The notes: generated from the letters alone by a model not told the origin. A stretch of DNA of 64,000 nt from AB-137-C09 sp964645625 (GCA_964645625.1 CAZYAI010000004.1:1-64000), one strand, 5' to 3'; counted from the stretch's first letter, positions 9,514 to 18,897 are shown. Translations and numbers: made by a program.

Positions 9514-10009
9514 ATACCCTCCTTGCAAGGGTGGCAAAACACCATGCGTTGCATTGATAGGCAACATTATAAAGAAATGGAAGCCTAAGGGAATGAGGGG
9601 GTTAATAAATGATACACTTTACATGCACACCTAATATTCATCCCAATAGACTCCCATATTAAAAGGCTTGTTCATGCTTTGCCCAGACACAAACTTTTGT
9701 AACACTACGGCATTGCCACACCGACATCGCATTACAAAATCACCTTTTTACAATAGAGTGTTTCCACCCTCCTTATGATGAAGCTTGCCCAGCTTCACAT
9801 TGTACTATCACTAGCACACTTCTTTCCCATCTCCCGCGTCCGTAGGAGATGGACGAATCATAAAAAAAATAGGGGTACTGTATATCGCAAGAACTTGCTA
9901 TATACAGACCATAAAAATCGTGTTCAACGTCTCTTTTTCTCGCTAGATGCTGGCTTCTTCGTTAGCGTCGCCGCCATTATTTTGCCTGATTAAGTAGTTG
10001 CGCATATTT
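9514..10009. other. Intergenic region with two hairpins, no convincing gene
   Basis: About 500 bp between divergent transcription units. A 72-codon frame at 9775-9993 has no family resemblance and I do not call it. Two inverted repeats are visible: CCATCTCC (9827-9834) with GGAGATGG (9845-9852), and a 14-base arm pair at 9878-9907 (CTGTATATCGCAAG, two bases, CTTGCTATATACAG, one mismatch). Promoters for the minus-strand gene and for slyD probably lie here and just downstream. Confidence 0.5.
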
Positions 10010-10139
10010 ATTTTAACATTTCTACCGACGGATATTTCGCGATATTCAAGGCACAAAAACGGACGTATAGCTCCGCTATATAACGTTTTTGTAACGCCGA
10101 AGATCGTGAAATAGACAAGATTAAAAGTGTTGAAATAAT
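10010..10139. repeat. Palindromic ATTTTAACATT-ended dispersed element (copy A)
   Basis: A 130-bp element begins with ATTTTAACATTTCTA and ends in a diverged inverted version. Its centre is a long hairpin: ACAAAAACG pairs with CGTTTTTGT around TATAGC/GCTATA. The sequence CCTTGAATATCGCGAAATAT is shared, inverted, with the copy at 11035-11165. The two copies flank slyD and the arsC-like gene in opposite orientation. Confidence 0.8.
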
Positions 10140-10180
10140 GATGGGCGACTACTTCTGTATAGGCTAACAAGGAATTACCG

Positions 10181-10681
10181 ATGTCTGAACTATGTATCAC
10201 ACGCCATAAAGTGGCAGAAATCCATTACACGCTGACTAATGATAAAGGCGAAACCATGGATTCTTCCCGTGATGGCGAACCATTGCCCTATATTCATGGT
10301 ACAGAATCTTTGGTACCAGGCCTAGAAAAAGAGCTCGAAGGCAAAACGATTGGTGACGCTTTGACTGTAAGCCTTAGCCCTGAAGATGCTTATGGTCCAC
10401 GCATTGATGAACTGCAACAGCAGGTCGAACGCGCATTGTTTCAATTTGATGGCGATATTGAAGTCGGCATGCGTTTTGAAGCACAAGCTGAGCATGGCGT
10501 AGAATTGGTCACAGTCGTCGCCGTTGATGATACCCACATCACCATTGATGCTAACCACCCATTAGCTGGCGAAACATTAAATTTTGACGTAGAAGTCATG
10601 ACCATTCGTGATGCTACTGAAGAAGAGCTGGCACATGGTCATGTTCATCAAGCGGGCGGCTGCGGTCATGACCACGGTTGA
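10181..10681 (+). CDS. slyD: SlyD-type FKBP peptidyl-prolyl isomerase
   Basis: Cytoplasmic peptidyl-prolyl cis-trans isomerase and chaperone with FKBP and inserted-flap (IF) domains. The FKBP start has YTL and the DSS region, then LPYIHG and LVPGLEKELEG, and the later part has NHPLAG, a SlyD signature. The 166-residue protein ends in a His/Gly-rich tail (HGHVHQAGGCGHDHG), which in SlyD binds nickel and other metals. AAGGA lies 6-8 bases before the ATG. The arsC-like gene starts inside the tail, so the two are translationally coupled. Confidence 0.92.
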   Translation: MSELCITRHKVAEIHYTLTNDKGETMDSSRDGEPLPYIHGTESLVPGLEKELEGKTIGDALTVSLSPEDAYGPRIDELQQQVERALFQFDGDIEVGMRFEAQAEHGVELVTVVAVDDTHITIDANHPLAGETLNFDVEVMTIRDATEEELAHGHVHQAGGCGHDHG

Positions 10682-11018
10682 GATCTACCACAACCCTCGC
10701 TGTAGCAAATCGCGGGCAACGCTTGCTTTGCTACAAGCGCGTGACGACATCGCGATTACCATCATCGAGTACCTAAAGCACGCACCTACGGTGGCGCAGT
10801 TGGATGGACTATTGCATAAACTGGAAATGGAACCGATGGACTTGATGCGGCGTGGCGAAAGCGTGTTTAAGGAACAAGTGCGAGGTCACGACCATAGCCG
10901 CCAAGCACTGCTGGCGATCATGGTGGAACACCCTATCTTGATTGAACGCCCTATCGTGGTGTGTGGCGAACGAGCTGCGATTGGTCGCCCGCCCGAAGCT
11001 GTGCTAAGTATATTATAA
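10668..11018 (+). CDS. arsC: ArsC/Spx-family reductase (arsenate reductase, glutaredoxin-type)
   Basis: A 116-residue thioredoxin-fold protein of the glutaredoxin-linked ArsC family. The catalytic cysteine is Cys12 in HNPRCSKS. Later positions fit the family pattern: the region around RRGE, HPILIERPI with the Arg that contacts the anion, and GRPPE. It reduces arsenate to arsenite, or may be a general thiol reductase; no other ars genes are near. I set the start at the ATG at 10668, inside the slyD tail, because the family begins a few residues before the HNPxC motif. Confidence 0.85.
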   Translation: MTTVEIYHNPRCSKSRATLALLQARDDIAITIIEYLKHAPTVAQLDGLLHKLEMEPMDLMRRGESVFKEQVRGHDHSRQALLAIMVEHPILIERPIVVCGERAAIGRPPEAVLSIL

Positions 11019-11034
11019 GTAGGCACACAAAATG

Positions 11035-11165
11035 ATTTTAACATTTCTAACTTGCCTATTCACGCGATTTTCTGTGTTACAAAAAAGGTTACGTATTAAC
11101 AATACGCGCCCTTTTTTGTGCCTTGAATATCGCGAAATATTCGGCGCGATAAATGTTAAAATAAT
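11035..11165. repeat. Palindromic ATTTTAACATT-ended dispersed element (copy B)
   Basis: Second copy of the 130-bp element, inverted relative to the copy at 10010. Ends are ATTTTAACATTTCTAA and GATAAATGTTAAAATAAT. The central hairpin differs in sequence (ACAAAAAAGG...CCTTTTTTGT around TTACGTATTAACAATACG) but keeps the pairing. It starts 17 bp after the arsC-like stop and could also end transcription. Confidence 0.8.
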
Positions 11166-11201
11166 TCCGCGCACCTACTTACCATAAAACCAGCCAATAC
11201 C

Positions 11202-11669
11202 ATGCACCGCGTCAATCAGGACATTGGTCAGCTACTGGGGGAGGATCGCATGCAACGGCTTGCGGTTCTCTCCCGCCTGCGTCGAAGTTGGGCAGCCATG
11301 CTCGGCCCGATGTTGGCGGCAGTCACCGAACCAGAAGAAGCGCGGCTGCAAGCTGATGGCAGTATTCACCTTATTATTGCTGTGAATCATTCCATGATTG
11401 CCCAACAAGTGTTGTTTTTACGGCAAGAAATTCGCCAAGCGTGCAGCGATCATTGCCACATCGAACGCATCGCCAAAATTTTCACCCGCGTGCGTCCTTA
11501 TGCTGGTGTCGTTCCCACACAAGCACCTAAGCCCCAACCCGCAGTGGTAAGCCTGACGCAAAAAAAACACATTGCGGCAACGTTAGCCAACATTCCCGAC
11601 AAAAACATTCGCCTCGCGATGTTTCAGGCACAAGTAGCACAACTGATGTGGTTTAAACACCGAACATAG
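11202..11669 (+). CDS. DciA-like protein (DUF721), putative replicative helicase loader
   Basis: A 155-residue protein with an N-terminal DUF721-like domain (about residues 1-95). The pattern LRRSWAAMLGPMLAAVTEP followed by a variable strand and then a hydrophobic region with QQVLFLRQEI is typical. DciA loads DnaB helicase in bacteria that lack DnaC. The C-terminal 50 residues are basic and unlike any family I know. It stands alone between a palindromic repeat and a convergent operon. The assignment rests on one weakly conserved domain. Confidence 0.55.
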   Translation: MHRVNQDIGQLLGEDRMQRLAVLSRLRRSWAAMLGPMLAAVTEPEEARLQADGSIHLIIAVNHSMIAQQVLFLRQEIRQACSDHCHIERIAKIFTRVRPYAGVVPTQAPKPQPAVVSLTQKKHIAATLANIPDKNIRLAMFQAQVAQLMWFKHRT

Positions 11670-11696
11670 AGCCACCAGTACGATAGATCATCACCA

Positions 11697-14429
11697 TCAC
11701 TTCACCTTGCCTGCTACATCGGCAAGACGCTCGCCAAGAATACGACTGATATTTACATTTAACTTGGCAACGATCTGAGGGAAAAACTCAAGGTCGCGCT
11801 TCATACGACGGTAGTTAAACACCAAGACTTCAACATCCTGTGATGCACGTACGTTCATGGTACGAGGAATCGCACGTGTGTAACCAATTTCGCCAAACAC
11901 ATCCCCTGCGCTCAAGATCGTACCCTGCTGGTCTTGGCAGCCAAGATGGTCAACCACGCTTACTTCCCCCGATAACACCATAAACATGCTACAGCCTTTC
12001 TCCCCTGGCTTCATCAGAACATCACCTGGATGATAATGCGCACTTTCAAACACCAATATCGCCTTGCGTATTTCATAGCGCGACATATGTTGAAACAAAG
12101 GACTGTTTACAACGCCATCAGGCAGCGTTTGTGCCATGATTTGGTGCAAACTCACCAAACGAACCTTGGTCATAATCATCGGAGTGATGACAAGGTTGGT
12201 AAACAACGCAAACAATACCGTTGCTGCTGCCAGCGCGCCGAACTGGGCAACCAAGGTAAAGTCAGACAACATCAGCATGGCAAACCCCAGTGCCAATGCC
12301 AAGTTGGTGGCAACCATGGGTGTCGCCTCCTCACGCACGGTCTGAAGTACTGCGCTGTCATAGTCCGATGCTTTGCGTGTTAACGTGTTGTAGCGAGAAA
12401 ACAGGTGAATCGTGCCATCAATCGCAATACCAATCGCAATCACCGCAACCATGACCGTTCCAGGGTTGAGCGAGATGTGCATCATCCCCATCAAACCAAA
12501 CATCAATGTAATCGGGATTAAATTAGGGATCAAAGCTACCAAGCCACCTTTAAAAGAGGTGAACATCCCTGCCATTAACAAGGCAATCACTAATAAAAGT
12601 ATCAACAACGACTCAACTTGCGCCCACAACAACCCCTCTGTTGCTGCATTCACCATTAAATGTTCACCATTGATGGACGTATGCAGATCTACGCCAGCAA
12701 TGTTTTGCACAGCCTCACGGAGTTCCTCAATATGGCGATTTAAGGTGGCTGAGTCAGTGATGTTATGACGCACAACAATATTTACCCGCTGGTAATCATG
12801 GCTGACATAGGGCTGCAATATCGTGCGATGGAAAAACATCAAATACTGTGCCACCAAGTCACGACTGCGTGGCACTTCATCATACGCCGTTTTACCATCA
12901 TGCATTTCACGGTTGATTAACGCTAAATAATCGGCCAGTGAGGTACTGCTGTCATACACCCCTTGGCTATTAAGAAACGCCTGAATTTCCACCATACGAT
13001 CAATATATTTTGGTTCAAGGAAGGCTTTTTCTCGCGTCGCTTCTAAGGTGATAAAAAACACTTTCGTCCCTGATAAATGCTGGTGGATGGTTTCGTTATC
13101 TTGAATCAAAGCGTGGGTGGGTTGCAAATAAGATAAGGGATCGTTACTCACGTGAATGCGCGAGGCTTGTTGCATAAACAACACACACAACAATACAGTC
13201 GCAAACAAAAAGAAGTAATGTGAGCGTTGACTCATCGCCTGAAATAGCTGAGTAAACATGTGCGGAATATGGTAACGCTGGCTGTTATGCCGCGTTCTAA
13301 AGCCAGCACCAAAGGTGCTAAGAAGCAATGGGATAAAGAACATGGTAATCACGCCATTAAAGACAATTGCCAAAGTCGATGCCACCGCAAAATCTTGAAT
13401 TAAGCCAATAGGGTTAAACATATTACTGGCAAAACCCAATGCCGTGGTCAGCACCGTAAGTGCGATAGGAATCGCCATATGCGTGACCATATAGCGCGTT
13501 GCAGAGGCAACCACTTGCGCTTTGTCATCACCGTGCTGCCGCGCCAAACCTTGGAAGTATGCGGTAATCATATGGGTTGCTTCGGTTGAACCAATCACAA
13601 TCACCAACGAAGGCAGCATGGCGGTTAAAATATTCAAGGGAATACCAAGCCAGCCTAAGATACCGAACGTCCATACCAAACTCAGTAGCGAAGTAATCAG
13701 CGGAACGATAGCCGCCGTTCCACTGCGCAAAAAGAACACCACCGCCAACATCAAAACGACCGCCGATAACGGCGCAAGAAAACGCATATCTTGGAACAAA
13801 ATACGTTTGAGTTCCTCATGCAAACGTGGCGCACCCATTTGAAACAGCGCGCCAAACTGAGCTTGATGTTCCCCGATCACCGCCTCCAATGCCGCATAGG
13901 CATGATGCTCCGCGTCAGGGTCGTGCGGGTCTAATGTCATCGCCAACAGTATTGCTGAAGATTCACCATCATCAGAAACAAAACGCCCTTTAATTAGCGG
14001 GTTATACAGTGCCTCTTGCTTGGCTTGCACAGCAGCTTCTATTGTCGTTGGCGGCTCTTTGAGCAACACATGTGATGCAATAGCACCGTCTTTACCCGCG
14101 ATCACTTGCAACGTAAACACATCTTCAACGCGATCCACAAAAGGCAAGGCTTTGAGCGCGTAATGCAATGACGCTAATGCAGTCAAACGCTCAGGTGTCC
14201 ATAGCTTAGCATCACGGATATAAATCACCGTTTGCTGATCCGAACCAAACTCAGCAATGACCTTTTCATAATCTTCTTTGTGCGGGTCGTGTTCCGATAT
14301 GAGCTTACCTAAACCTGTATCTACCCGCACATCGGGCAAGCCAAGCGAAGTCACGACAGTAATCAGCAATAAAACAAGCAACGTCACAACACGGTAGCGA
14401 ACACCAAGAAGGAATAATGACTCAAGCAT
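11697..14429 (-). CDS. RND/MMPL-family exporter with C-terminal cyclic-nucleotide-binding domain
   Basis: A 910-residue inner-membrane protein. The first ~770 residues form an RND/MMPL transporter: TM1 near residues 14-32, a large periplasmic loop, five further helices including TSLLSLVWTFGILGWLGIPLNILTAMLPSLVIVIGSTEATHM, then a second loop and helix bundle with VMVAVIAIGIAIDGTIHLF. The C-terminus (about 780-900) is a cNMP-binding domain with the phosphate-binding cassette FGEIGYTRAIPRTMNVRA, including the conserved Glu and Arg. Such a sensor on an RND pump is unusual. I take the ATG at 14429; a TTG at 14441 is possible. Last gene of the pqiA-pqiB-pqiC-lolA-like run, so its cargo is probably lipid. 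Confidence 0.88.
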   Translation of the reverse strand: MLESLFLLGVRYRVVTLLVLLLITVVTSLGLPDVRVDTGLGKLISEHDPHKEDYEKVIAEFGSDQQTVIYIRDAKLWTPERLTALASLHYALKALPFVDRVEDVFTLQVIAGKDGAIASHVLLKEPPTTIEAAVQAKQEALYNPLIKGRFVSDDGESSAILLAMTLDPHDPDAEHHAYAALEAVIGEHQAQFGALFQMGAPRLHEELKRILFQDMRFLAPLSAVVLMLAVVFFLRSGTAAIVPLITSLLSLVWTFGILGWLGIPLNILTAMLPSLVIVIGSTEATHMITAYFQGLARQHGDDKAQVVASATRYMVTHMAIPIALTVLTTALGFASNMFNPIGLIQDFAVASTLAIVFNGVITMFFIPLLLSTFGAGFRTRHNSQRYHIPHMFTQLFQAMSQRSHYFFLFATVLLCVLFMQQASRIHVSNDPLSYLQPTHALIQDNETIHQHLSGTKVFFITLEATREKAFLEPKYIDRMVEIQAFLNSQGVYDSSTSLADYLALINREMHDGKTAYDEVPRSRDLVAQYLMFFHRTILQPYVSHDYQRVNIVVRHNITDSATLNRHIEELREAVQNIAGVDLHTSINGEHLMVNAATEGLLWAQVESLLILLLVIALLMAGMFTSFKGGLVALIPNLIPITLMFGLMGMMHISLNPGTVMVAVIAIGIAIDGTIHLFSRYNTLTRKASDYDSAVLQTVREEATPMVATNLALALGFAMLMLSDFTLVAQFGALAAATVLFALFTNLVITPMIMTKVRLVSLHQIMAQTLPDGVVNSPLFQHMSRYEIRKAILVFESAHYHPGDVLMKPGEKGCSMFMVLSGEVSVVDHLGCQDQQGTILSAGDVFGEIGYTRAIPRTMNVRASQDVEVLVFNYRRMKRDLEFFPQIVAKLNVNISRILGERLADVAGKVK

Positions 14430-14487
14430 AACAGCCGCCAACCCGCTGCATGATGGATGCTAAAACCATGCGACATCTCTGCACCAT

Positions 14488-15342
14488 CTACTTTGCCTCC
14501 GTTCCTTGTTGTAACAAGCGGTTAATCTGGGTGATGGTATGATCCCCCATCAACCATGCATCGGTAAACACATAAGGCGGTACATAGTCACGCGAGAAGA
14601 CACGATTTTCAATTTTTATCAGCGTTTTATGATGCCGTTCAAAATCTTCCATCAACAACATATTAGCGCGCCACATCGGCCCATTGATCTGCTGCAAATC
14701 ATGCGCACTCAGCCGCTTGAGCAAACGCCCTTGGCGATCAAAATAATCAACGCGCACAATGCATAAGTTATCTTGCCGCAACAGTAATTCGCGTTTGCTG
14801 TAACCATCATTACGCGCAATCTGCGCATTCATCGCTGATGCGATAATACGGAAATAAGACGTTTTTTTCATCACAACATCATGTTCCCGTTGGTAGTGAT
14901 AATCCGCCATGTTTTCGGGCATAATCTGCCGCAAACTAAAATCACTACCCAAAAAGTATTGGCTGGCACGGCTACTATCACTACGAATCAAGCGTTTACC
15001 CAAAGCAGGCAGATAAATTTGACTAGAACGTAGCTGGTCGGGACGTTGCTCAACCATTAAACCCACCCCACTCACCTCTTCGGGGAAATCAAACACCAAC
15101 ACAAAGCGTGCCGTGCCATCCTCGTCCAAACGAGAAAAACGACGCGCTGCGCGTACGTCACGATGACCACGATCATCCATTAAAATCATCGTCTGCTGTT
15201 CAAATACGTAGGGGTAATATTGATGCTTTTGCAACGATGCCGCGATAATTTGTTGCCCCGAAGCATCGGCATAAGGGCTTGTGGCACACGCCTCACTGGC
15301 GAGGAATAACAGTGCAAGCGGTAGCGTAAATAAGTACCTCAT
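14488..15342 (-). CDS. LolA-like outer-membrane lipoprotein-sorting protein
   Basis: A 284-residue secreted protein with an N-terminal signal peptide (to about residue 20, ending ASEACA). The body is of the family annotated as outer membrane lipoprotein-sorting protein (LolA-like fold), including the segments RFVLVFDFPEEVSGVGLMV, YLPALGKRLIRSDSS and FLGSDFSLRQI. These are periplasmic lipid-binding proteins usually encoded beside MMPL exporters. The start overlaps the pqiC stop (ATGA), and the exporter gene follows 58 bp later, so it likely carries lipid or lipoprotein between the exporter or Pqi bridge and the outer membrane. Confidence 0.82.
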   Translation of the reverse strand: MRYLFTLPLALLFLASEACATSPYADASGQQIIAASLQKHQYYPYVFEQQTMILMDDRGHRDVRAARRFSRLDEDGTARFVLVFDFPEEVSGVGLMVEQRPDQLRSSQIYLPALGKRLIRSDSSRASQYFLGSDFSLRQIMPENMADYHYQREHDVVMKKTSYFRIIASAMNAQIARNDGYSKRELLLRQDNLCIVRVDYFDRQGRLLKRLSAHDLQQINGPMWRANMLLMEDFERHHKTLIKIENRVFSRDYVPPYVFTDAWLMGDHTITQINRLLQQGTEAK

Positions 15343-15938
15343 GCCGCATTGAGGCGGTGCTGAATATCCTCAGCAATATCACGTGTTACATCCCCCAATA
15401 AGCCACTCATCGCAGCAACCGTTGCGTCAAAGCCACCATGTTCGACCACAGCATGGCTGCGCACAAGCTTGTTTACCGTCGTCATCCGTGGCGGACTTAC
15501 ACGCTCGTCGGTGATACTCCAACGCAGATCCAACACCACACGCTGCTGGGCATCACGTTCAAATTGTAGCACCTCCACATCCACCCTAAATTGTGGTTGC
15601 CGTGCCAATCGTTGTGGCGCAGTGGTGACGTAAGGTGAGTGCAACAGCATCGTCAGGTTTTGCGACATCGTACGCGCAATATTTTTACCCAAATTGCCAC
15701 CCCATTGGTCAAACTCTGCCAATGCGATACGGTTTTCATTACTGCGAAAGACGATTTGTGGACGGTCTAAATACTGCGGTAAGGGTAATATATTAATTTC
15801 TACCGCTGTATCGCTCTCCGCTGCGGGCTTGTCTGTAGCGGGTAACGCCGATAGCAGATAAAACTTCGTGCTCGATACCGAGCTGGCACAGCCAGTAAGC
15901 ACGCACAGCATCATGATAAGACAATAAACACGCATCAT
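15339..15938 (-). CDS. pqiC: PqiC-like lipoprotein (ABC-type transport auxiliary component)
   Basis: Outer-membrane lipoprotein of 199 residues with lipobox Leu-Thr-Gly-Cys17 and the YLLSA segment that opens the PqiC/YmbA (DUF330) domain. In E. coli PqiC forms a ring at the outer membrane that receives the tip of the PqiB needle. Two adjacent ATG codons follow the pqiB stop immediately; either can be the start. It ends in overlap with the LolA-like gene. Confidence 0.87.
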   Translation of the reverse strand: MMRVYCLIMMLCVLTGCASSVSSTKFYLLSALPATDKPAAESDTAVEINILPLPQYLDRPQIVFRSNENRIALAEFDQWGGNLGKNIARTMSQNLTMLLHSPYVTTAPQRLARQPQFRVDVEVLQFERDAQQRVVLDLRWSITDERVSPPRMTTVNKLVRSHAVVEHGGFDATVAAMSGLLGDVTRDIAEDIQHRLNAA

Positions 15939-17615
15939 TCACTCTTCTTTTTTGCCAAAAATAATGGCATTGGGATTACGTTCCAATAGATCAACCAGCA
16001 CACGGACTGAACGCGCCATATCCCCCACTTCTAGCATCATTTGTTGCACGCGGTATTGCATCGGTGCTTTCGGGTCAAGCATGGTATTGATTAACTTGAG
16101 CGTTTGTTCACTTTGCGCAACCGCAGCACGCCCCGCGATGATCGTTTGGTCAATATTCGTAGTAAGATCGTTCATTTTAGGGTCTAAATGTTGCAGCATT
16201 GTGTGGAATAATGCCAAGGTATCATGGACTTGCGCTATCGACTGGCGCAATTCAGGCGCATGCACCAGACTGTTAGTGCCCTCTAAAATAGCCACCACAT
16301 GCTTGCTCATGGCTTGCAAGTCTATGCCCTCGATTTTGTTAAGAATCGATTTCACCGAAGCCGTCATTTGCGCCATATTCCCTGCTACCGTCGGCAACTG
16401 TGGGTAATCACTTTCATAATCCAGCAGGTGCAACGCGCTATCTGGCTCCATCGTCAAATCCACAAACAACTGCCCCGTCAACAAACTGCCCGTTTTTAAT
16501 TGCGCCCGTAAACCGCGTTCAACCAATGTTTTCACCACCGCATGCGGGTCGGTTGCTGTAGCACTAGGGTGACGGGAAACAATCCGCTCTGGTTCCAGCT
16601 CAATCAATACAGGAATATGGAAGCTGGTATCGGTAGCATCAAACTCCAAACGAATATCCGCCACCCGCCCCACTTTAATGCCTTTTAACTCAACAGGTGC
16701 ATTGACCTCTAAACCGCGAATTGAGCCATCAAAAAACGCAACAAACAGCACTTTTTGCGCGAAATCATGTTCACGGATGGCTTTTTTGCTTTCATACAAG
16801 GTAAAAATCAAACCACTAATATCATCCGCTGCGGTATTCAGCTTTGCGGGTGTTTCAAAAGCAATGCCACCAAGCATGATCGACAACAAGGACTCCGCAT
16901 GCACCTGCAAGCCTTGCGCGCTCACTTCAACATCCACGCCACTGGCATTCCAAAAGCGCGTGTTGCCATGAATCAACGCATCGTAAGGCGTTTTGACAAA
17001 AGCATGAATAAACACGCCCGTATCATCATTCGCCAATTCATAGCCCAACACTTCGCCGACTTGAATCCCTTGGTAATAAATCGGCGAACCGTGATCGATA
17101 GAACCCAAACGCTTCGCCATCAGCATCAGCTCGGTGCCTTCCATCGTCGCCTTCACCACAGGCGGTGATTCAAGCCCGATATAATCACGCCACGGCGCGC
17201 CTTCGCCAGGCTCCAGTTCGATGTAAGAACCTGACACCAACGTATCCAAACCCGACACGCCACGAATGCTCAAACGCGGCTTCACCACCCAAAACTTCGT
17301 ATCGCGGCGCAAAAAAGACTCCGCCTCATGCGAGAATGCCACCTGCAACACCACATGGTTAAAATCTTCACTAAAGGTGATGGACTTAACCAAGCCGATT
17401 TCTAAATCTTTGTATTTAACCCGTGTTTTACCCGCTTTGATGCCTGCCGCATTTTTGAACACAATGGTCACTTCAGGTCCTTGTTCATGCAGCGTTTTAA
17501 ACACCAACCAACCACCAATAACCAAAGTCAACATCGGCAACAGCCACACCAAAGAGGGCAAACTGCGTTGCTTCACTTGCGGGTTGGGTAAGGAATCCAA
17601 CGTTGGCTGGCTCAT
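15939..17615 (-). CDS. pqiB: PqiB-like MCE protein (intermembrane lipid transport)
   Basis: A 558-residue protein with one N-terminal transmembrane helix (about residues 23-42) and three consecutive MCE domains, the first near residues 45-135 with AGIKAGKTRVKYKDLEIG, the second with GSPIYYQGIQVGEVLGY, the third with NAPVELKGIKVGRVADI. A helical C-terminus follows. MCE domains stack as hexameric rings and form a needle that spans the periplasm for lipid traffic. The ATG at 17615 overlaps the pqiA stop (ATGA); an in-frame TTG at 17627 is less likely. Confidence 0.93.
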   Translation of the reverse strand: MSQPTLDSLPNPQVKQRSLPSLVWLLPMLTLVIGGWLVFKTLHEQGPEVTIVFKNAAGIKAGKTRVKYKDLEIGLVKSITFSEDFNHVVLQVAFSHEAESFLRRDTKFWVVKPRLSIRGVSGLDTLVSGSYIELEPGEGAPWRDYIGLESPPVVKATMEGTELMLMAKRLGSIDHGSPIYYQGIQVGEVLGYELANDDTGVFIHAFVKTPYDALIHGNTRFWNASGVDVEVSAQGLQVHAESLLSIMLGGIAFETPAKLNTAADDISGLIFTLYESKKAIREHDFAQKVLFVAFFDGSIRGLEVNAPVELKGIKVGRVADIRLEFDATDTSFHIPVLIELEPERIVSRHPSATATDPHAVVKTLVERGLRAQLKTGSLLTGQLFVDLTMEPDSALHLLDYESDYPQLPTVAGNMAQMTASVKSILNKIEGIDLQAMSKHVVAILEGTNSLVHAPELRQSIAQVHDTLALFHTMLQHLDPKMNDLTTNIDQTIIAGRAAVAQSEQTLKLINTMLDPKAPMQYRVQQMMLEVGDMARSVRVLVDLLERNPNAIIFGKKEE

Positions 17616-18820
17616 GCGTGATCCCAAATCAAACGAGGATCAAAACTTTGTGCCGCAAACATGGTGACAACGACCATTGCGGCAAAAAAGGATGCGCCAA
17701 GCTCAGGGGTGATGGTTGCCAGCGCGTCTAATTGAACCAATGCAGCAAGAATCGCAATAAGAAAAATATCAACCATAGACCACGCACCTACTGCTTCTGT
17801 TATATGATACAAGCGATTACGATCAAGCGCACGTAGTGGCGAACGACGCTGCACACTGATTAACAAACCAATCATCACCAACAATTTAGCCATCGGCACC
17901 ACCATGCTGGCAAAAAACACAATCAGAGCCAACGGCCACATACCGCCCTCAATCAAGTGAATCACGCCGCTAAAAATCGTATTCGGCTCGCCCTGCCCCA
18001 ACTGCACCACCGTCATAATCGGGTAAACATTAGCGGGAATCAACAACAGTACGCCTGTCACCACCAATGCCCACGTGCGCGCCAGCACATGGGCTTGGCG
18101 CAGATGCAGCGCATTACCGCAACGAGGGCAAGCTCGCGGCGCATCGATCACGGGCAATAATAAGGCACAACTATGGCAGTGTAGTAAACCACAATCACGC
18201 GCCGTCACGCCATGTCCGTTCACACTAAGCGTCGGTGCTACAGGGTGCGGCCAAATTAAGCGATGATCCAAATGACTGCGGGCTGCCGCAGCGCACAAGA
18301 CTACCCCCGCAAAAGAAAGCAGCGCAACACCAGGCACAATGGTTGCCATATCCATCAACTTCACCATCGCCAACAACACAGCGAGCATAAACACGCCCAA
18401 CATGCTCCACGGTTGCAGCATTTGAACCACGCGATACACCGCACCGCGCCACGGTGGCACGCGCCCCCAACGCAACGGCAACAACAAATACAACATGGCA
18501 ACCATCAGCAATAATGGGAAGCCAATACTGGTCACAAAAACCAATATCGCCAAGCCCTGCATACCCATGTCATAAAGGGTCATCACGCCTGAAATCAATA
18601 GGTTTTCTTCAACCATGCCATTTAGTTTAAGTGTCAAAAAAGGGAAGCTATTGGCGATGATAAACAGCATCAACGCCGTCAGGTTCAATGCCAAAGCGCG
18701 ATCAAGGCTGTTTTTGTTCTGTTGGTACAAAAGCGTACCACAACGCGCACAATAAGCCTTTTCGCCATCATGAAGCGGAACAATGCGATGTAAATAATCG
18801 CAGCTATGGCAAGCAATCAT
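17612..18820 (-). CDS. pqiA: PqiA-like inner membrane protein
   Basis: Inner-membrane partner of PqiB, 402 residues. Two homologous PqiA domains are present, each with a zinc-ribbon-like pair of CxxC motifs (CHSC and CARC near residues 4-24; CHSC and CPRC near 197-219) followed by four transmembrane helices. In E. coli the gene family responds to paraquat and to envelope stress. First gene of the five-gene minus-strand operon; the CRISPR array lies upstream. Confidence 0.93.
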   Translation of the reverse strand: MIACHSCDYLHRIVPLHDGEKAYCARCGTLLYQQNKNSLDRALALNLTALMLFIIANSFPFLTLKLNGMVEENLLISGVMTLYDMGMQGLAILVFVTSIGFPLLLMVAMLYLLLPLRWGRVPPWRGAVYRVVQMLQPWSMLGVFMLAVLLAMVKLMDMATIVPGVALLSFAGVVLCAAAARSHLDHRLIWPHPVAPTLSVNGHGVTARDCGLLHCHSCALLLPVIDAPRACPRCGNALHLRQAHVLARTWALVVTGVLLLIPANVYPIMTVVQLGQGEPNTIFSGVIHLIEGGMWPLALIVFFASMVVPMAKLLVMIGLLISVQRRSPLRALDRNRLYHITEAVGAWSMVDIFLIAILAALVQLDALATITPELGASFFAAMVVVTMFAAQSFDPRLIWDHA

Positions 18821-18837
18821 CGATATTCACAGGTAGC

Positions 18838-18895
18838 AAGGGGGGGCAGAAGGCGGAGGACGGAAGGCGGAGGACGAAGGACGGAAGGCGGAAAA
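18838..18895. repeat. Purine-rich short tandem repeat
   Basis: About four imperfect copies of a GAAGGCGGAGGAC-type unit, purines only on the plus strand apart from the C residues. It lies between the pqiA start and the oldest end of the CRISPR array, where the pqi promoter would be expected. Confidence 0.75.
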
Positions 18896-18897
18896 AC

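Noticed and set aside
9775..9993. 72-codon plus-strand frame before slyD
   Set aside because: No ribosome-binding site, no recognisable domain, and it runs across hairpin sequence.
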